Below are positions 46,991 through 57,831 of a DNA stretch of 64,000 bases, piece by piece. Source of the stretch: an uncultured Pseudomonadota bacterium. Its GTDB lineage: Bacteria > Pseudomonadota > Gammaproteobacteria > Burkholderiales > Thiobacillaceae. Both the position numbers and the translations under genes were made by a program. Numbering within the stretch: position 1 is the first letter of the stretch; each line of letters opens with the position of its first letter. Under the pieces are notes generated by a model that was not told where the DNA came from, ran no database searches, and worked only from the letters and a program-made list of their open reading frames with translations. Location: the NCBI GenBank assembly GCA_903835655.1, contig CAILNT010000086.1, forward strand, positions 1 to 64,000. Reading direction: 5' to 3'.

Positions 46991-48529
46991 TCAAGCCGCA
47001 GGGGAAAGCAGCAGGTAGTAGACGATCTGCCCCAGATAAGCGACGAACAACATGCCCGTCGCGGCGAAATAGATGTAGTTGAGCTTGCGCGTGCGCCGCA
47101 GCATGGCGTCGGTTTGGATCATGGAGACCGCGCCAAGCAGGGGCAAGTCGGTCAACTCATGCAGGTGGCGACGACTGGTCACCGTGGGACGCAATTGCGC
47201 CAGCAGGAAGGCCAGCACCGCGCCCAACGCGATCCCCGCGAACGGCGCCACGGTCACCAGGAGGGGGCGATTCGGCCAGACCGGCTTGCCATCCACACGG
47301 GGCGGATCGACGACGCGGAAATCGACCGAATCGGTTTTCGTCTCCACCTCGCTGGTGAGCGAAGCGGTCTCCCGGCGATCGAGCATGGCGGCGAAATTTT
47401 TCTGATATACGCCATAATCGCGCATCATTTGCGTGTATTCGCCCTCGATATGCGGCACCAGGTCGACCGTCCGGTAGAGATCGCTTTTCTTCTTGCCGAG
47501 CTGTTCGACGCGCGCCTTGAGCATGGCGACATTGGCATCGGCCTCGGCGATGGCGATGGTCAGCTGCTGGTAGATCGGGTTCTGCGCCTTGACGGCCTCA
47601 TGGCTTCCACCGTGTGCCGACGCTTCTTCCTGCTTCTTCTGTTCCAGCAGGTGGGCGATCAGGCTCTTGGTGCGCGCGATCTCCGGGTGCAGATCGGTGT
47701 ATTTCAGGCGCAGGCTGTCGATCTGCGCCTGCAAGGCGGAGACGCGGGCATCCAGCGCCGTGGTGGAGGCATTGACGGGCACCACCGCGTCCAGGGTTTC
47801 GTTCTGGTCCTGGAGTTGCTGCGACAGTTGCTGCTTGCGGTTCACGGCCTCCAGGAGCTCCTGTTTGGCCTGTTCCAGGGCCGCCGAGACTTGCTGATAC
47901 TGGCCGTAGAACCCGCCTTCGGTTCCCGGCATGTTGCCGATGTTGCGGCGCTTGAACGCCTCCATCTCCTTTTCCTTCGCCAGCAGCTTGTCTTCGTAAT
48001 GGTGCAGTTGATCGTCGATGAATTTCTGGGATTTGGTCAGGTCCGTGCGCGTTCCACCCAGGCTGCTTTCGGTGAATAGCGTCAACAAGGCCTGGACGAC
48101 ACGTTTGGCCAGATCCGGGTTGGAATCCGCGTAGGAGATCGTGTAGATCTGGCTTTCGCCACCGCCGCCCAACATGACTTTTCCCGCCAGTCCGTTAAAG
48201 AGCGCCTCCTGTTGCTGCGGAGTCTTCGCGCGCAGATCCAGGTCGGTCATGCGCGCCAGTTTTTCCAGGTTGGGCCTGCTGAGCAGGGTGCGGGTAATCA
48301 TGGTGATCTGCTGCCCGGTGTTGGGCTGGATCGCCAGTCCGCCCAGGAGCGGCTTCAACAAAGACTGGGTGTCGACGTAGACCCGTGCCTGAGCCTGGTA
48401 GCGATTTTCCAGAGAATAGATGTACACCCAACTGACCACCGCGACCAGCCAGGCGACGATCAGCATCAGCCAGCGGCGGCGCCAGATGCCGCGCGCATAC
48501 CCCAGGAACTGTTCGACTACAGGATTCAT
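46991..48529 (-). CDS. Exosortase A-associated chain-length determinant (Wzz/GNVR type)
   Basis: The protein has 512 residues of the polysaccharide co-polymerase family. An N-terminal Wzz domain with membrane helix (LIVAWLVAVVSWVYIYSLENR) is followed by a long coiled-coil periplasmic region (about residues 160-380). A GNVR-like region and two C-terminal helices follow (LLVTVAPFAGIALGAVLAFL and YIYFAATGMLFVAYLG). It fits the TIGR03007 type. It sets polymer length with the autokinase downstream. Confidence 0.94.
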   Translation of the reverse strand: MNPVVEQFLGYARGIWRRRWLMLIVAWLVAVVSWVYIYSLENRYQAQARVYVDTQSLLKPLLGGLAIQPNTGQQITMITRTLLSRPNLEKLARMTDLDLRAKTPQQQEALFNGLAGKVMLGGGGESQIYTISYADSNPDLAKRVVQALLTLFTESSLGGTRTDLTKSQKFIDDQLHHYEDKLLAKEKEMEAFKRRNIGNMPGTEGGFYGQYQQVSAALEQAKQELLEAVNRKQQLSQQLQDQNETLDAVVPVNASTTALDARVSALQAQIDSLRLKYTDLHPEIARTKSLIAHLLEQKKQEEASAHGGSHEAVKAQNPIYQQLTIAIAEADANVAMLKARVEQLGKKKSDLYRTVDLVPHIEGEYTQMMRDYGVYQKNFAAMLDRRETASLTSEVETKTDSVDFRVVDPPRVDGKPVWPNRPLLVTVAPFAGIALGAVLAFLLAQLRPTVTSRRHLHELTDLPLLGAVSMIQTDAMLRRTRKLNYIYFAATGMLFVAYLGQIVYYLLLSPAA

Positions 48530-48563
48530 CCGGCTTCCCCATCAGGTCCGCAGAGGCACTCGC

Positions 48564-49172
48564 TCAGAACCAGCGTTCCGGAATGATCAGGACATCGCCG
48601 GGACGCAGTTCCACGTTCGCCGAGACGTCGCCATCCCGAATCAAGTCATCCAGCCTGACCCCGAATTGCTGGGGTTTGCCATCGGCCACCCGGAGGATGC
48701 TGGCGTGATTACCAGCGGCGAAGTCGGTAATGCCGCCCACCGCGATGAGCAGGTCCAGCAGCGACATGTGCTCGCGATAGGAGAGCGTCTGCGGTTTGGT
48801 CGCCTGGCCCAGTACACGAATTTGCTGGCTGTAAGGCCCGACGCCGCCGGCCACGGTGACCGTGACGATGGGGTCCTGGATGTATTTTCCGAGGATCTTC
48901 TCGATCTCGCGCGCCAGTTGAGTCGGTGTTTTCCCGGTCGCGGGAAGATCCTCGACCAGACTCATGGTCATCTTGCCATCGGGCCGGATCGCGAAGGAGC
49001 CGGACACTTCCGGGTTGCCCCAGACGAAGACGTTGACGGAATCCCCAGGTCCCAGCAGGTAAGTCCAGTCGGAGGCGCCCTCGGCCCTCGCTGGCGCGGG
49101 CGGGTAAAGCGGTTTGCTGGCGCAGCCCGACAACAGAATCCCCAGCAACAGGGGAAGCAAGTAGCGATACAT
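48564..49172 (-). CDS. Exosortase A-associated polysaccharide export lipoprotein (Wza-like)
   Basis: The protein has 202 residues with a lipoprotein signal (LLPLLLGILLSGCASKP, Cys at about 17). A poly-export domain (YLLGPGDSVNVFVWGNPEVSG) and a SLBB-like region follow (GPYSQQIRVLGQATKPQTL). It forms the outer membrane export channel of the TIGR03027 type. The start at 49172 is set by GAGGAGATCTC upstream and the lipobox. It is the first gene of the XrtA locus, so the main promoter probably lies in 49173-49270. Confidence 0.94.
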   Translation of the reverse strand: MYRYLLPLLLGILLSGCASKPLYPPAPARAEGASDWTYLLGPGDSVNVFVWGNPEVSGSFAIRPDGKMTMSLVEDLPATGKTPTQLAREIEKILGKYIQDPIVTVTVAGGVGPYSQQIRVLGQATKPQTLSYREHMSLLDLLIAVGGITDFAAGNHASILRVADGKPQQFGVRLDDLIRDGDVSANVELRPGDVLIIPERWF

Positions 49173-49206
49173 GAGATCTCCTCGCGTTTGAATCACAAGC
49201 GGGTTG

Positions 49207-49233
49207 ATTATGACACAGGCGCTTTTGCTGCAA
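49207..49233 (-). promoter_or_regulatory. Candidate sigma-70 promoter of the XrtA locus
   Basis: On the minus strand TTGCAG is followed after 15 bases by CATAAT, about 35 bases before the export lipoprotein start. The -10 matches 5 of 6, but the spacer is short, so the call is weak. Confidence 0.25.
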
Positions 49234-49270
49234 TTTGAGTAGCGATCCTGCGCTGCGGGTTACCGTGGCT

Positions 49271-49579
49271 TCAGTCCAGCCAGCGGATCAGGTAGAAGAG
49301 TCGAAAGCCCTCTGAGGAGCGCGAGGGTCCGGATGCGACGGCTGCGTGGTAGCCCTGTTCTGGTCGGGCGACTGCCCGAGCCGCGTCCTCGGATGGCTGG
49401 ATGCTGACACAACCCTCGGGAAAACGCTGGCGCTTGCGTTGCGGCGAATAGATCACGACATAGCCCGCACGGACCGGAGACGACTCCGCATCCGTGAGTA
49501 GCTGCGCCCCTGGGGTGGCCAAGCCGTTACTGGGACGACCAGGCGAAAAACCCGGGCGCGTGGCAATCGCTTCGTCCAT
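49271..49579 (-). CDS. Small protein of unknown function, partner of the next gene
   Basis: The protein has 102 residues, no signal peptide and no recognised domain. It contains GYVVIYSPQRKRQRFPEGCV and ends FRLFYLIRWLD. Its ATG overlaps the stop of the neighbouring 97-residue gene by 4 bases, which supports real coding. It lies upstream of the XrtA locus on the same strand. Confidence 0.5.
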   Translation of the reverse strand: MDEAIATRPGFSPGRPSNGLATPGAQLLTDAESSPVRAGYVVIYSPQRKRQRFPEGCVSIQPSEDAARAVARPEQGYHAAVASGPSRSSEGFRLFYLIRWLD

Positions 49580-49872
49580 CAGTTCAGCTTATGGTCCGGT
49601 GCCAGGAACTGCATAGCCTGGGTAGATTGCACCTCATCGCTGTAGTGGGGTCGCTCGTTGCGCGTCAGACCGAGCACCTCGGCCAATTCCGCCTCGCGTG
49701 CCGATATCAGGCCCAGGCACATGCGGATGTTTTCCACCGTGTCCGTGCACAAGGGGCTGGCATTGCCGTCTCGGGGCGCGGTGTCGCGCACGATCGAGGT
49801 CAGGGTCTTGCGCATGGCGCGCATGATTTGCCGTTCCTTGGAGAGTTCCGTATTGGCTTCAGGGTTTTCCAT
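49579..49872 (-). CDS. Conserved small protein of unknown function
   Basis: This 97-residue, mostly helical and charged protein reads ERQIMRAMRKTLTSIVRDTA, then NIRMCLGLISAREAELAEVLG. I recall similar small proteins in other betaproteobacteria without an assigned function. The start MENPEAN at 49872 is preferred over earlier in-frame starts. It is divergent from mlaA and coupled to the 102-residue gene. Confidence 0.6.
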   Translation of the reverse strand: MENPEANTELSKERQIMRAMRKTLTSIVRDTAPRDGNASPLCTDTVENIRMCLGLISAREAELAEVLGLTRNERPHYSDEVQSTQAMQFLAPDHKLN

Positions 49873-50035
49873 GCAAGAACCTTCACGAGAGAGAAGAAGA
49901 TATCTCGCATTCTCCCCGTGGCCGACGGACAGGGTCAACCTGGAATTCATCCGGCGGCAGGTTTTCGCGGGTCGCCGTGCTCAAGTAGACTGTGCGCCAG
50001 CCGCCATCCTGGCAAAAAACGCACCGACGCATTCC

Positions 50036-50728
50036 ATGAAAATCTACCCTATCCTGCTCGTGGCACTCCTGGCCTTGAACCTGGCCGGCTGTGCGAGCAA
50101 CGGTGATCCGCGCGATCCGCTGGAACCGATGAACCGCTCCGTCCACAGTTTCAATGAAGGCCTGGATCGGGTCGTGCTAAAACCCATGGCGACCGGCTAC
50201 AAAAAAGTGATGCCCGAATTCGCGCAGATGGGGGTGCGCAATTTTTTTTCCAATCTGGACGATGTCACCGAGCTGACCAACGATCTTCTCCAGTTCAAGC
50301 TGCGTGATTCCGCCTCCGACGTATTGCGCATCGGCATCAACAGTACCTTCGGGTTTTTCGGCCTGCTCGACATCGCATCCGAGATGAAACTGGAAAAACA
50401 CGGCCAGGACTTCGGACAGACGCTGGGTCACTGGGGGGTCGGCAGCGGGCCCTATCTGGTCCTGCCCTTCTTCGGACCCAGCAGTCTGCGCGACGGCACC
50501 GGACTCGTGGTCGATATGGAATACATCGACCCGTTGCAACGGGTCGACCGCATCGCGACGCGCAATCAGGCCATGCTCGTGCACACCGTCGCTCGTCGCG
50601 CCGACCTGCTTGCCACCAAGTCGGCGATCGATGCCGCCTCCCTGGATGCCTACGAGTTCACCCGCGACCTGTACCTCGAACACCGGCGCGCCCAGATATT
50701 CGGCGGCCCGCCCCCCGATCAAGAATGA
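50036..50728 (+). CDS. mlaA: MlaA/VacJ lipoprotein of the lipid-asymmetry system
   Basis: MlaA removes phospholipids from the outer leaflet of the outer membrane and passes them to MlaC. The protein has 230 residues with lipobox LNLAGCAS (Cys at about 19) and DPLEPMNRSVHSFNEGLDR. It contains RVGI-type segment LRIGINSTFGFFGLLDIASE and the HWGVGSGPYLVLPFFGPSS core. The other mla genes are not nearby. The stop overlaps the greB start by 4 bases. Confidence 0.95.
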   Translation: MKIYPILLVALLALNLAGCASNGDPRDPLEPMNRSVHSFNEGLDRVVLKPMATGYKKVMPEFAQMGVRNFFSNLDDVTELTNDLLQFKLRDSASDVLRIGINSTFGFFGLLDIASEMKLEKHGQDFGQTLGHWGVGSGPYLVLPFFGPSSLRDGTGLVVDMEYIDPLQRVDRIATRNQAMLVHTVARRADLLATKSAIDAASLDAYEFTRDLYLEHRRAQIFGGPPPDQE

Positions 50729-51276
50729 CGAGCCGGGAAATCGCCGAGGAAGAAGCCGACGAAAAGGAAGAGAGTGTCTCCCCGCTTCCCGTAGGCGAAA
50801 GAAATTACATGACCCCGGCCGGCCATGCCCGGCTACAGGCTGAATTCACACAGTTGCTGAGGGTAGAGCGCCCGCAGGTGGTCGGCGTGGTGTCCTGGGC
50901 CGCGGGTAACGGCGACCGTTCCGAAAATGGCGATTACATCTACGGCAAGAAGCGCCTGCGCGAGATCGACCGGCGTCTGCGTTTTCTCACCAAGCGCCTG
51001 GATAAGGCCGTGGTGGTCGACCCCGCCGCCCAGGAAAACAGGGATTGCGTCTACTTCGGTGCCAGCGTCAGCGTCACCGACCAGAACGGCGAGACCTACA
51101 CCTACAGCATCGTCGGCCTCGATGAAGTGGATCCAGGGCGTGGGCGCATTTCCTGGATTTCTCCCCTGGCGCGTGCCCTGATCAGGGCGCATCTAGGCGA
51201 CCGCGTGCGTTTCCTGTCTCCGGGTGGCCCGCGGGAGCTGGAAATCGTTACCATCGAATATCGGGCACTGGACTGA
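50725..51276 (+). CDS. greB: Transcription elongation factor GreB
   Basis: GreB stimulates transcript cleavage by backtracked RNA polymerase. The protein has 183 residues. An acidic extension (EEEADEKEESVSP) precedes the family core beginning NYMTPAGHARLQAE. The coiled-coil tip with its acidic pair is in GDRSENGDYIYGKKRLREIDRR, and the FKBP-like C-terminal domain ends in the SPGG...E segment. GreB rather than GreA is indicated by the YIYGKKRLREID sequence. Confidence 0.95.
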   Translation: MTSREIAEEEADEKEESVSPLPVGERNYMTPAGHARLQAEFTQLLRVERPQVVGVVSWAAGNGDRSENGDYIYGKKRLREIDRRLRFLTKRLDKAVVVDPAAQENRDCVYFGASVSVTDQNGETYTYSIVGLDEVDPGRGRISWISPLARALIRAHLGDRVRFLSPGGPRELEIVTIEYRALD

Positions 51277-51345
51277 GCGCGCTATGATGCGGCACGTTTT
51301 TACGGGCAAGGCGAGTAAGCCGCTCGCGGACGATGAACGACTGGC

Positions 51346-51430
51346 CATGCCCGTTTCCCTCACCCCCAACCCCTCCCCGAAAGGAGAGGGGAGCTTCGTG
51401 CGTCGCTTTGCGGCGTTCACGTTAACGGAG
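51346..51430 (-). repeat. Two-hairpin REP-like element, copy B
   Basis: On the plus strand GCCATGCCCGTTTCCCTCAC, then CCCCAACCCCTCCCC and GGAGAGGGG, then a second stem around CGTCGCTTTGCGGCG. It is the reverse-strand partner of 34350-34435 and fills the gap between greB and the response regulator. Confidence 0.75.
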
Positions 51431-51435
51431 TAGCC

Positions 51436-52068
51436 ATGAATACCATCCATGTCCTGCTGGTCGACGATCATCCCCTGCTGCGGCTCGGTGTGCGCCGTTC
51501 CCTGGAAAGCGAGGAAAGCTTGCGCGTAGTCGGCGAATGCGCCGATCTCGCCTCGGTCCGTGCCTGGCTGAGCGGCGGCGGCAAGGCCGAGGTTGCAATT
51601 CTCGACCGCAGCCTACCCGATGGCGATGGCCTGGAAATCGTGCCGCAGTTGAAAATTGCCGGCATGAAAGTCATCGTCCTGACCGTGGAGGATGCGGATG
51701 CCGAGATACGTGCGGCCATCGAGGCGGGCGTCGACGGCTACCTGCTCAAGTCCTCCGACACCGAACAGATCACCCATGCCATCGGCATGGTGTTGCAGGA
51801 TGTCGGCGCCTTCCCGCCGCATGTGGTGCAGAAGCTCACCCGTGGAAGCAGCGAAGACCCTCTGGGCCGGCTCTCCGTACGTGAACTGGAAATCGCCGAG
51901 TACGTCGCCCAGGGGTATAGCAACAAGGTGATCGGCGCCAAGCTCAAACTGTCCGACAACACCGTGCGCAACCATCTGGCCAATGTCATGCAGAAGTTGA
52001 ACTTCCACAATCGCGTGCAGGTCGCCACCCTGGTGTTGCAGCATCTCAAGAAGCACAAGCGGGTCTGA
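51436..52068 (+). CDS. NarL/FixJ-family response regulator
   Basis: The protein has 210 residues. The receiver domain (about 1-120) has the acidic pair in LLVDDHPLLR, the phospho-acceptor Asp in VAILDRSLPDGDG, and the Lys in LLKSSD. A LuxR-type helix-turn-helix (about 145-205) reads LSVRELEIAEYVAQGYSNKVIG. No sensor kinase gene is adjacent, so the signal is unknown. GGAG stands 8 bases before the ATG. It is convergent with acs. Confidence 0.92.
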   Translation: MNTIHVLLVDDHPLLRLGVRRSLESEESLRVVGECADLASVRAWLSGGGKAEVAILDRSLPDGDGLEIVPQLKIAGMKVIVLTVEDADAEIRAAIEAGVDGYLLKSSDTEQITHAIGMVLQDVGAFPPHVVQKLTRGSSEDPLGRLSVRELEIAEYVAQGYSNKVIGAKLKLSDNTVRNHLANVMQKLNFHNRVQVATLVLQHLKKHKRV

Positions 52069-52082
52069 TACACCCCGTGGCT

Positions 52083-52102
52083 GGCCGCACGTGAATGCGG
52101 CC
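52083..52102 (+). terminator. Hairpin after the response regulator gene
   Basis: GGCCGC-ACGTGAAT-GCGGCC gives a perfect 6-bp stem starting 14 bases after the stop codon. There is no T run, so it is only a candidate terminator between convergent genes. Confidence 0.35.
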
Positions 52103-52282
52103 GGCCAGCGTTACTTGACCACCTCTTTGAGTCGCTCAAGCAACGGTTTTAGCTGCGCTGAAACCGTTACTTGCCACCCTTCAAGTCGCTCAAGCAACGG
52201 TTTTAGCTGCGCTGAAACCGTTACTTGCCACCCTTCAAGTCGCTCAAGCAACGGTTTTAGCTGCGCTGAAACCCGGCCAGCG

Positions 52283-52312
<30 letters not shown>
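52101..52312. repeat. Duplicated acs 3' end flanking a 54-bp tandem repeat
   Basis: A 40-bp direct repeat (52101-52140 and 52273-52312, one mismatch) contains the last codons of acs. Between the copies a 54-bp unit repeats with period 54 (units begin at 52132, 52186 and 52240; the third is partial). Half of the unit itself resembles the acs 3' end. On the minus strand the unit reads as an 18-residue repeat VSAQLKPLLERLEGWQVT in an open frame ending in KEVVK, but that frame lies beyond the acs stop. Confidence 0.9.
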
Positions 52313-54271
<1,959 letters not shown>

Positions 54272-54300
54272 GACAGGCGTCTCCTTGGCGGGCAGTAGCG

Positions 54301-54366
54301 TTTTCCTTCCCCGCAAGGGGAGCATCGGATTCGTGCGTCGCCAAGGCGACAACGACTCCGCGGTCT
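54301..54366 (-). repeat. REP-like element in the acs-glnE intergenic region
   Basis: Stems CCCC-GCAA-GGGG (54309-54320) and GTCGCC-AA-GGCGAC (54337-54350) sit in a sequence that, read on the minus strand, matches the 57-bp unit at 1-114: CGGAGTCGTTG, a stem, ACGAATCCG, CCCCTTGCGGG. Stem bases differ between copies but pairing is kept. It lies in the divergent promoter region of acs and glnE. Confidence 0.7.
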
Positions 54367-54419
54367 CCGGGGAAGGCGCAAAATCGGATAATTCAATCAG
54401 GCCGCATTTTGTACGCATC

Positions 54420-57206
54420 ATGCCCCCCTTGCCAGCCCAGGAAATGATCTCATACGCCGCCGCCTTCAGCCGCTGGCTGGCGTCCCGTCTCGAAGCCCGC
54501 GCCGAATTGAACGGCTGGCTGCAAGAAACACTCGGCAACGCGGTTTCGCGCCAGGAAATGACGGACTTCCTGGGAAGCCGGGGAGGCGGTAAAGCTGCTC
54601 CCCCGGCTTCCCTCACCCCCATCCCCTCTCCCGCCTGCGAGCGAGAATCGCTGCGCGACCGGGGCTTGTATGGCTTCACCACGCAGGAGGAACTGAAGCG
54701 CCAGTTGCGCCGCCTGCGCGAGCGGGTGTTCGCGCGCGTGATGCTGCGCGACCTGAATGGCCTGGCCGACCTGGCCGAGGTCACGCACACCCTGACCGAT
54801 CTGGCGGAAGTCAGCCTGGGCGTCGCCACCGCCTTCCACCACGACGAGCTCGCCGCCGTCCACGGCGAACCGCTCGACGCCGCCGGGCGCGTGCAGCGGC
54901 TGATCATCGTCGGCATGGGCAAGTTGGGAGGGGGCGAACTCAACGCCTCTTCGGACATCGACCTGATCTTCGTGTTTCCCGAGGAAGGGGAGACTTCCGG
55001 CCCGCGCCGCATCTCCAACTTCGAGTTCTTCACCCGCCAGGGCAAGCGCGTGATCAACAGCATCGACGACAAGACCGGCGACGGCCATGTGTTCCGCGTC
55101 GACATGCGTTTGCGCCCCTATGGCGATTCCGGACCCCTGGTATGCAGCTTCGCCATGCTGGAAGAGTATTTCTACGCTCAGGCACGCGAGTGGGAACGCT
55201 ACGCCTGGATCAAGGGCCGCGTCCTCACCGGGGATCGCGGCGAGGAACTCGAAGCACTGCGCCACCCCTTCGTGTTCCGCAAATACCTGGATTTCGGCGC
55301 TTTCGGCTCGATGCGCGAACTGCATGCCCAGATCCGCCGCGAGGTCGAGCGCCGCGACCGCGCCGACAACATCAAGCTCGGCCCCGGTGGCATTCGTGAA
55401 ATCGAATTCATCGCCCAGGTGTTCCAGCTCATCCGTGGCGGCCAGGAGCCTGCCCTGCGGATGCGGCCGACCCGAACCCTGCTGCTGCGGCTCGGTGCCT
55501 TGCGCCTGCTGCCGGAAACCCAGGTAAGGGAACTGGACGAGGCCTATGTCTTCCTGCGTAACCTGGAACACCGCCTGCAATATCTGGACGACGCCCAGAC
55601 GCAGACGCTGCCGGAAGGCGAGGAAGAGCGGCGGCGCGTGGCCGGGGCGATGGGGTTCGCTGATTGGGGTGCCCTACTGGCGCGACTCCAACCCATGCGG
55701 CGCCGTGTCTCCGGACAGTTCGAACAGGTCTTCGGCGCGCCGCAGCAAGACCAGTCCAGCCACACACTGGCCGGACTGTGTGAACTACCCGAGGCACAGG
55801 CGCTGGCGCGCCTACAAGGTGCAGGCTACGGCGAGCATGCCCTTGCCGCGCTGGAACGCCTGCGCGTACTCAAGCACAGCAGCCGCTACGCCAGTCTGCC
55901 GGCTCAAAACCAGGCCGCGCTCGATGGCCTGCTGCCGCCCCTGGTGGAGGTGGCCGCACGTTTTCCCAATGCTCTCGAAACGCTCACGCGCATCCTCAAC
56001 CTGCTCGAAGCCCTGTGCCGGCGCGCACCCTATCTCGCCCTGCTCAAGGAATACCCGCAGACGCTGATGCAGCTCGCGCGCATCTTCAGCAGCAGCCCCT
56101 GGGCCGCGAGCTACCTGGCCAGGCAGCCGCACTTGCTCGATGAGCTGCTCGATCAGCGCCAACTCATGGCCGCTCCGGACGGGAAGGTGGCGCGTGAAGA
56201 ATTGCAGCGGCAACTGCACGGCCACACAGGGGACGTCGAACGGCAGATGGATGCCCTGCGCCACTTCAAGCAGAGCGAACTCTTCCGCCTGCTGGCGCAG
56301 GATCTCGCCGGCATGTGGAGCGTGGAAAAGATTTCCGACCATCTCTCCGATTTGGCCGACCTGCTGCTCGAAGCCACCTTGAATCTGGTCTGGTCGAATT
56401 TGCCCAGCCGCCACCGCGAGCAACCCGCCTTCGCCATCATCGCCTACGGCAAACTGGGCGGCAGGGAACTCGGCTATGCATCCGACCTGGACATCGTTTT
56501 CCTGCACGACGACCCGCATCCCGACGCCCAGGCGATCTATGCCCGCCTGGGGCAGCGCCTGAATACCTGGATGTCCACCCTGACGCCGGCCGGCACGCTC
56601 TATGAAACCGACCTGAGGCTGCGCCCGGACGGCGCTTCCGGACTGCTGGTGAGCAGCCTGGCGGCCTTCGCCGACTATCAAGAGAACCAGGCCTGGACCT
56701 GGGAACACCAGGCGTTGACCCGCGCCCGCTTCTGCTGCGGCGATATCCGCGTGGGCGAAGGCTTCGCCGAAATACGCGAGCGCATACTGGGCCGCGAGCG
56801 CGACGCGGAAATGCTGCGCACCGATGTCCTGGAAATGCGCCGGAAGATGCAGGCCGGTCACCCCAATTCCAGCGGCCTGTTCGACCTGAAGCACGATCGC
56901 GGTGGCCTCGTGGACGTCGAGTTCAGCGTGCAATATCTGGTGCTCGCCCATGCCTCGCGGCATCCCGAACTGCTCGCCAATGTCGGCAACATCGCCCTGC
57001 TGAAAATCGCCGGCGCCTTGAAATTGATCCCGGACGACCTCGCCCGAGCTGCCGCCGACGCCTACCGCGAACTGCGCCGCCGACAACACGTCGTGAAACT
57101 GCAAGGCGCGGAGCAGGCGCGCGTCGAGCACGGCGGCCTGCACCAGGAAATCGCCGCCGTGAAGGCGCTCTGGCAAGCGGTGTTCCGCGGGAAAGCGGGC
57201 ACATGA
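54420..57206 (+). CDS. glnE: Bifunctional glutamine synthetase adenylyltransferase/adenylyl-removing enzyme
   Basis: GlnE adds and removes AMP on glutamine synthetase in response to PII signals and glutamine. The protein has 928 residues. The N-terminal nucleotidyltransferase motif [20 protein letters not shown] (adenylyl-removing half) is at about residue 167. The C-terminal [18 protein letters not shown] (adenylylating half) is at about 680. Residues about 57-80 ([16 protein letters not shown]) are encoded by part of a REP-like repeat and look inserted. Start ATG 54420 is the best fit; an ATG eight codons later is possible. Confidence 0.95.
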   Translation: MPPLPAQEMISYAAAFSRWLASRLEARAELNGWLQETLGNAVSRQEMTDFLGSRGGGKAAPPASLTPIPSPACERESLRDRGLYGFTTQEELKRQLRRLRERVFARVMLRDLNGLADLAEVTHTLTDLAEVSLGVATAFHHDELAAVHGEPLDAAGRVQRLIIVGMGKLGGGELNASSDIDLIFVFPEEGETSGPRRISNFEFFTRQGKRVINSIDDKTGDGHVFRVDMRLRPYGDSGPLVCSFAMLEEYFYAQAREWERYAWIKGRVLTGDRGEELEALRHPFVFRKYLDFGAFGSMRELHAQIRREVERRDRADNIKLGPGGIREIEFIAQVFQLIRGGQEPALRMRPTRTLLLRLGALRLLPETQVRELDEAYVFLRNLEHRLQYLDDAQTQTLPEGEEERRRVAGAMGFADWGALLARLQPMRRRVSGQFEQVFGAPQQDQSSHTLAGLCELPEAQALARLQGAGYGEHALAALERLRVLKHSSRYASLPAQNQAALDGLLPPLVEVAARFPNALETLTRILNLLEALCRRAPYLALLKEYPQTLMQLARIFSSSPWAASYLARQPHLLDELLDQRQLMAAPDGKVAREELQRQLHGHTGDVERQMDALRHFKQSELFRLLAQDLAGMWSVEKISDHLSDLADLLLEATLNLVWSNLPSRHREQPAFAIIAYGKLGGRELGYASDLDIVFLHDDPHPDAQAIYARLGQRLNTWMSTLTPAGTLYETDLRLRPDGASGLLVSSLAAFADYQENQAWTWEHQALTRARFCCGDIRVGEGFAEIRERILGRERDAEMLRTDVLEMRRKMQAGHPNSSGLFDLKHDRGGLVDVEFSVQYLVLAHASRHPELLANVGNIALLKIAGALKLIPDDLARAAADAYRELRRRQHVVKLQGAEQARVEHGGLHQEIAAVKALWQAVFRGKAGT
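54606..54650 (+). repeat. REP-like repeat half inside the glnE coding region
   Basis: GCTTCCCTCACCCCCATCCC continuing with CTCTCCCGCCTGCGAGCGAG matches the conserved CCCTCACCCCCAACCCCTC part of the elements at 34350 and 51346. The reading frame continues through it without a stop. Confidence 0.6.
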
Positions 57207-57643
57207 GCGATATTGCGGATTGCCGTGGCGCAGGCCGGCGGTAATCAAGTTCAAGGGAACGCCGGTTGAAACGTACTGGAAGCGGCCTCTTCGGCATGCT
57301 TCTTTTCTTTCCGTTCTTCGGATGGGTCTGTACCATGCGCGACTGGCTTGCGAGCTTGTTCACGACGCCCCCTAGCTTGCTTCAGGATCAGTGCCAGAGG
57401 GAATCAACCAGGATTTGTCCTGAAACCTGCATTTGAAACGCCATCGCCTGCCGTCCCTGGCGGGCAAGCCTGCCTTGGCCGAACAGATGTAGTGGTTTGC
57501 TGCTCACTCGACTGCCCCTGAGGGATGCGGATTGCCGCGGTGAACTCCGTAGACTCAGGACGTTGGCGCAGGCCGAGTCACACATGGAATTGAACCTGAA
57601 GAACGAGGAAGTTAGTGGACCCTACCGAACAGCTACAGACAAG
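57207..57643. other. 437-bp gap without a supported gene
   Basis: No frame here shows family-like sequence. A plus-strand frame of about 57 codons from TTG 57265 has no ribosome site and I do not call it. The region separates glnE from the tRNA-Leu terminator. Confidence 0.5.
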
Positions 57644-57676
57644 AAAAAAGCCGCGAACCCTAGTGGGATGCGGCTT
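57644..57676 (-). terminator. Rho-independent terminator of tRNA-Leu
   Basis: On the minus strand AAGCCGC, a 15-base loop, GCGGCTT and then TTTTCTT follow the tRNA 3' end by about 35 bases. Stem plus T run is a classic intrinsic terminator. Confidence 0.8.
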
Positions 57677-57710
57677 CAAGGACTTCTTTGGAACTTTTCG
57701 GATATTAACT

Positions 57711-57797
57711 TGGTGCCCAGGAGAGGACTCGAACCTCCACGCCCTTGCAAGCGCTAGGACCTGAACCTAGTGCGTCTACCAATTCCGCCACCTGGGC
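57711..57797 (-). tRNA. tRNA-Leu (anticodon CAG)
   Basis: Read on the minus strand, the acceptor arm GCCCAGG (57797-57791) pairs with CCTGGGC (57721-57715), followed by discriminator A and encoded CCA (57713-57711). The D-arm region GGAATTGGTAGACG, the anticodon stem CTAGG/CCTAG around CAG, a long variable arm (class II) and GGTTCGAGTCC of the T arm are all present. It is 87 nt with CCA. Confidence 0.97.
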
Positions 57798-57831
57798 CAA
57801 GAAGCCGCGCATTCTACTGACCAAAAAAATT

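Noticed and set aside
52132-52272. CRISPR-like array
   Set aside because: The whole 54-bp unit repeats, without variable spacers, and it is derived in part from the acs 3' end.
57265-57438. Small hydrophobic protein of about 57 residues after glnE
   Set aside because: It would start with TTG, has no Shine-Dalgarno sequence and no family resemblance.
57745-57831. N-terminal extension of RNase R across tRNA-Leu
   Set aside because: The open frame runs through the tRNA gene. The family-like lysine-rich N-terminus begins at ATG 57832.
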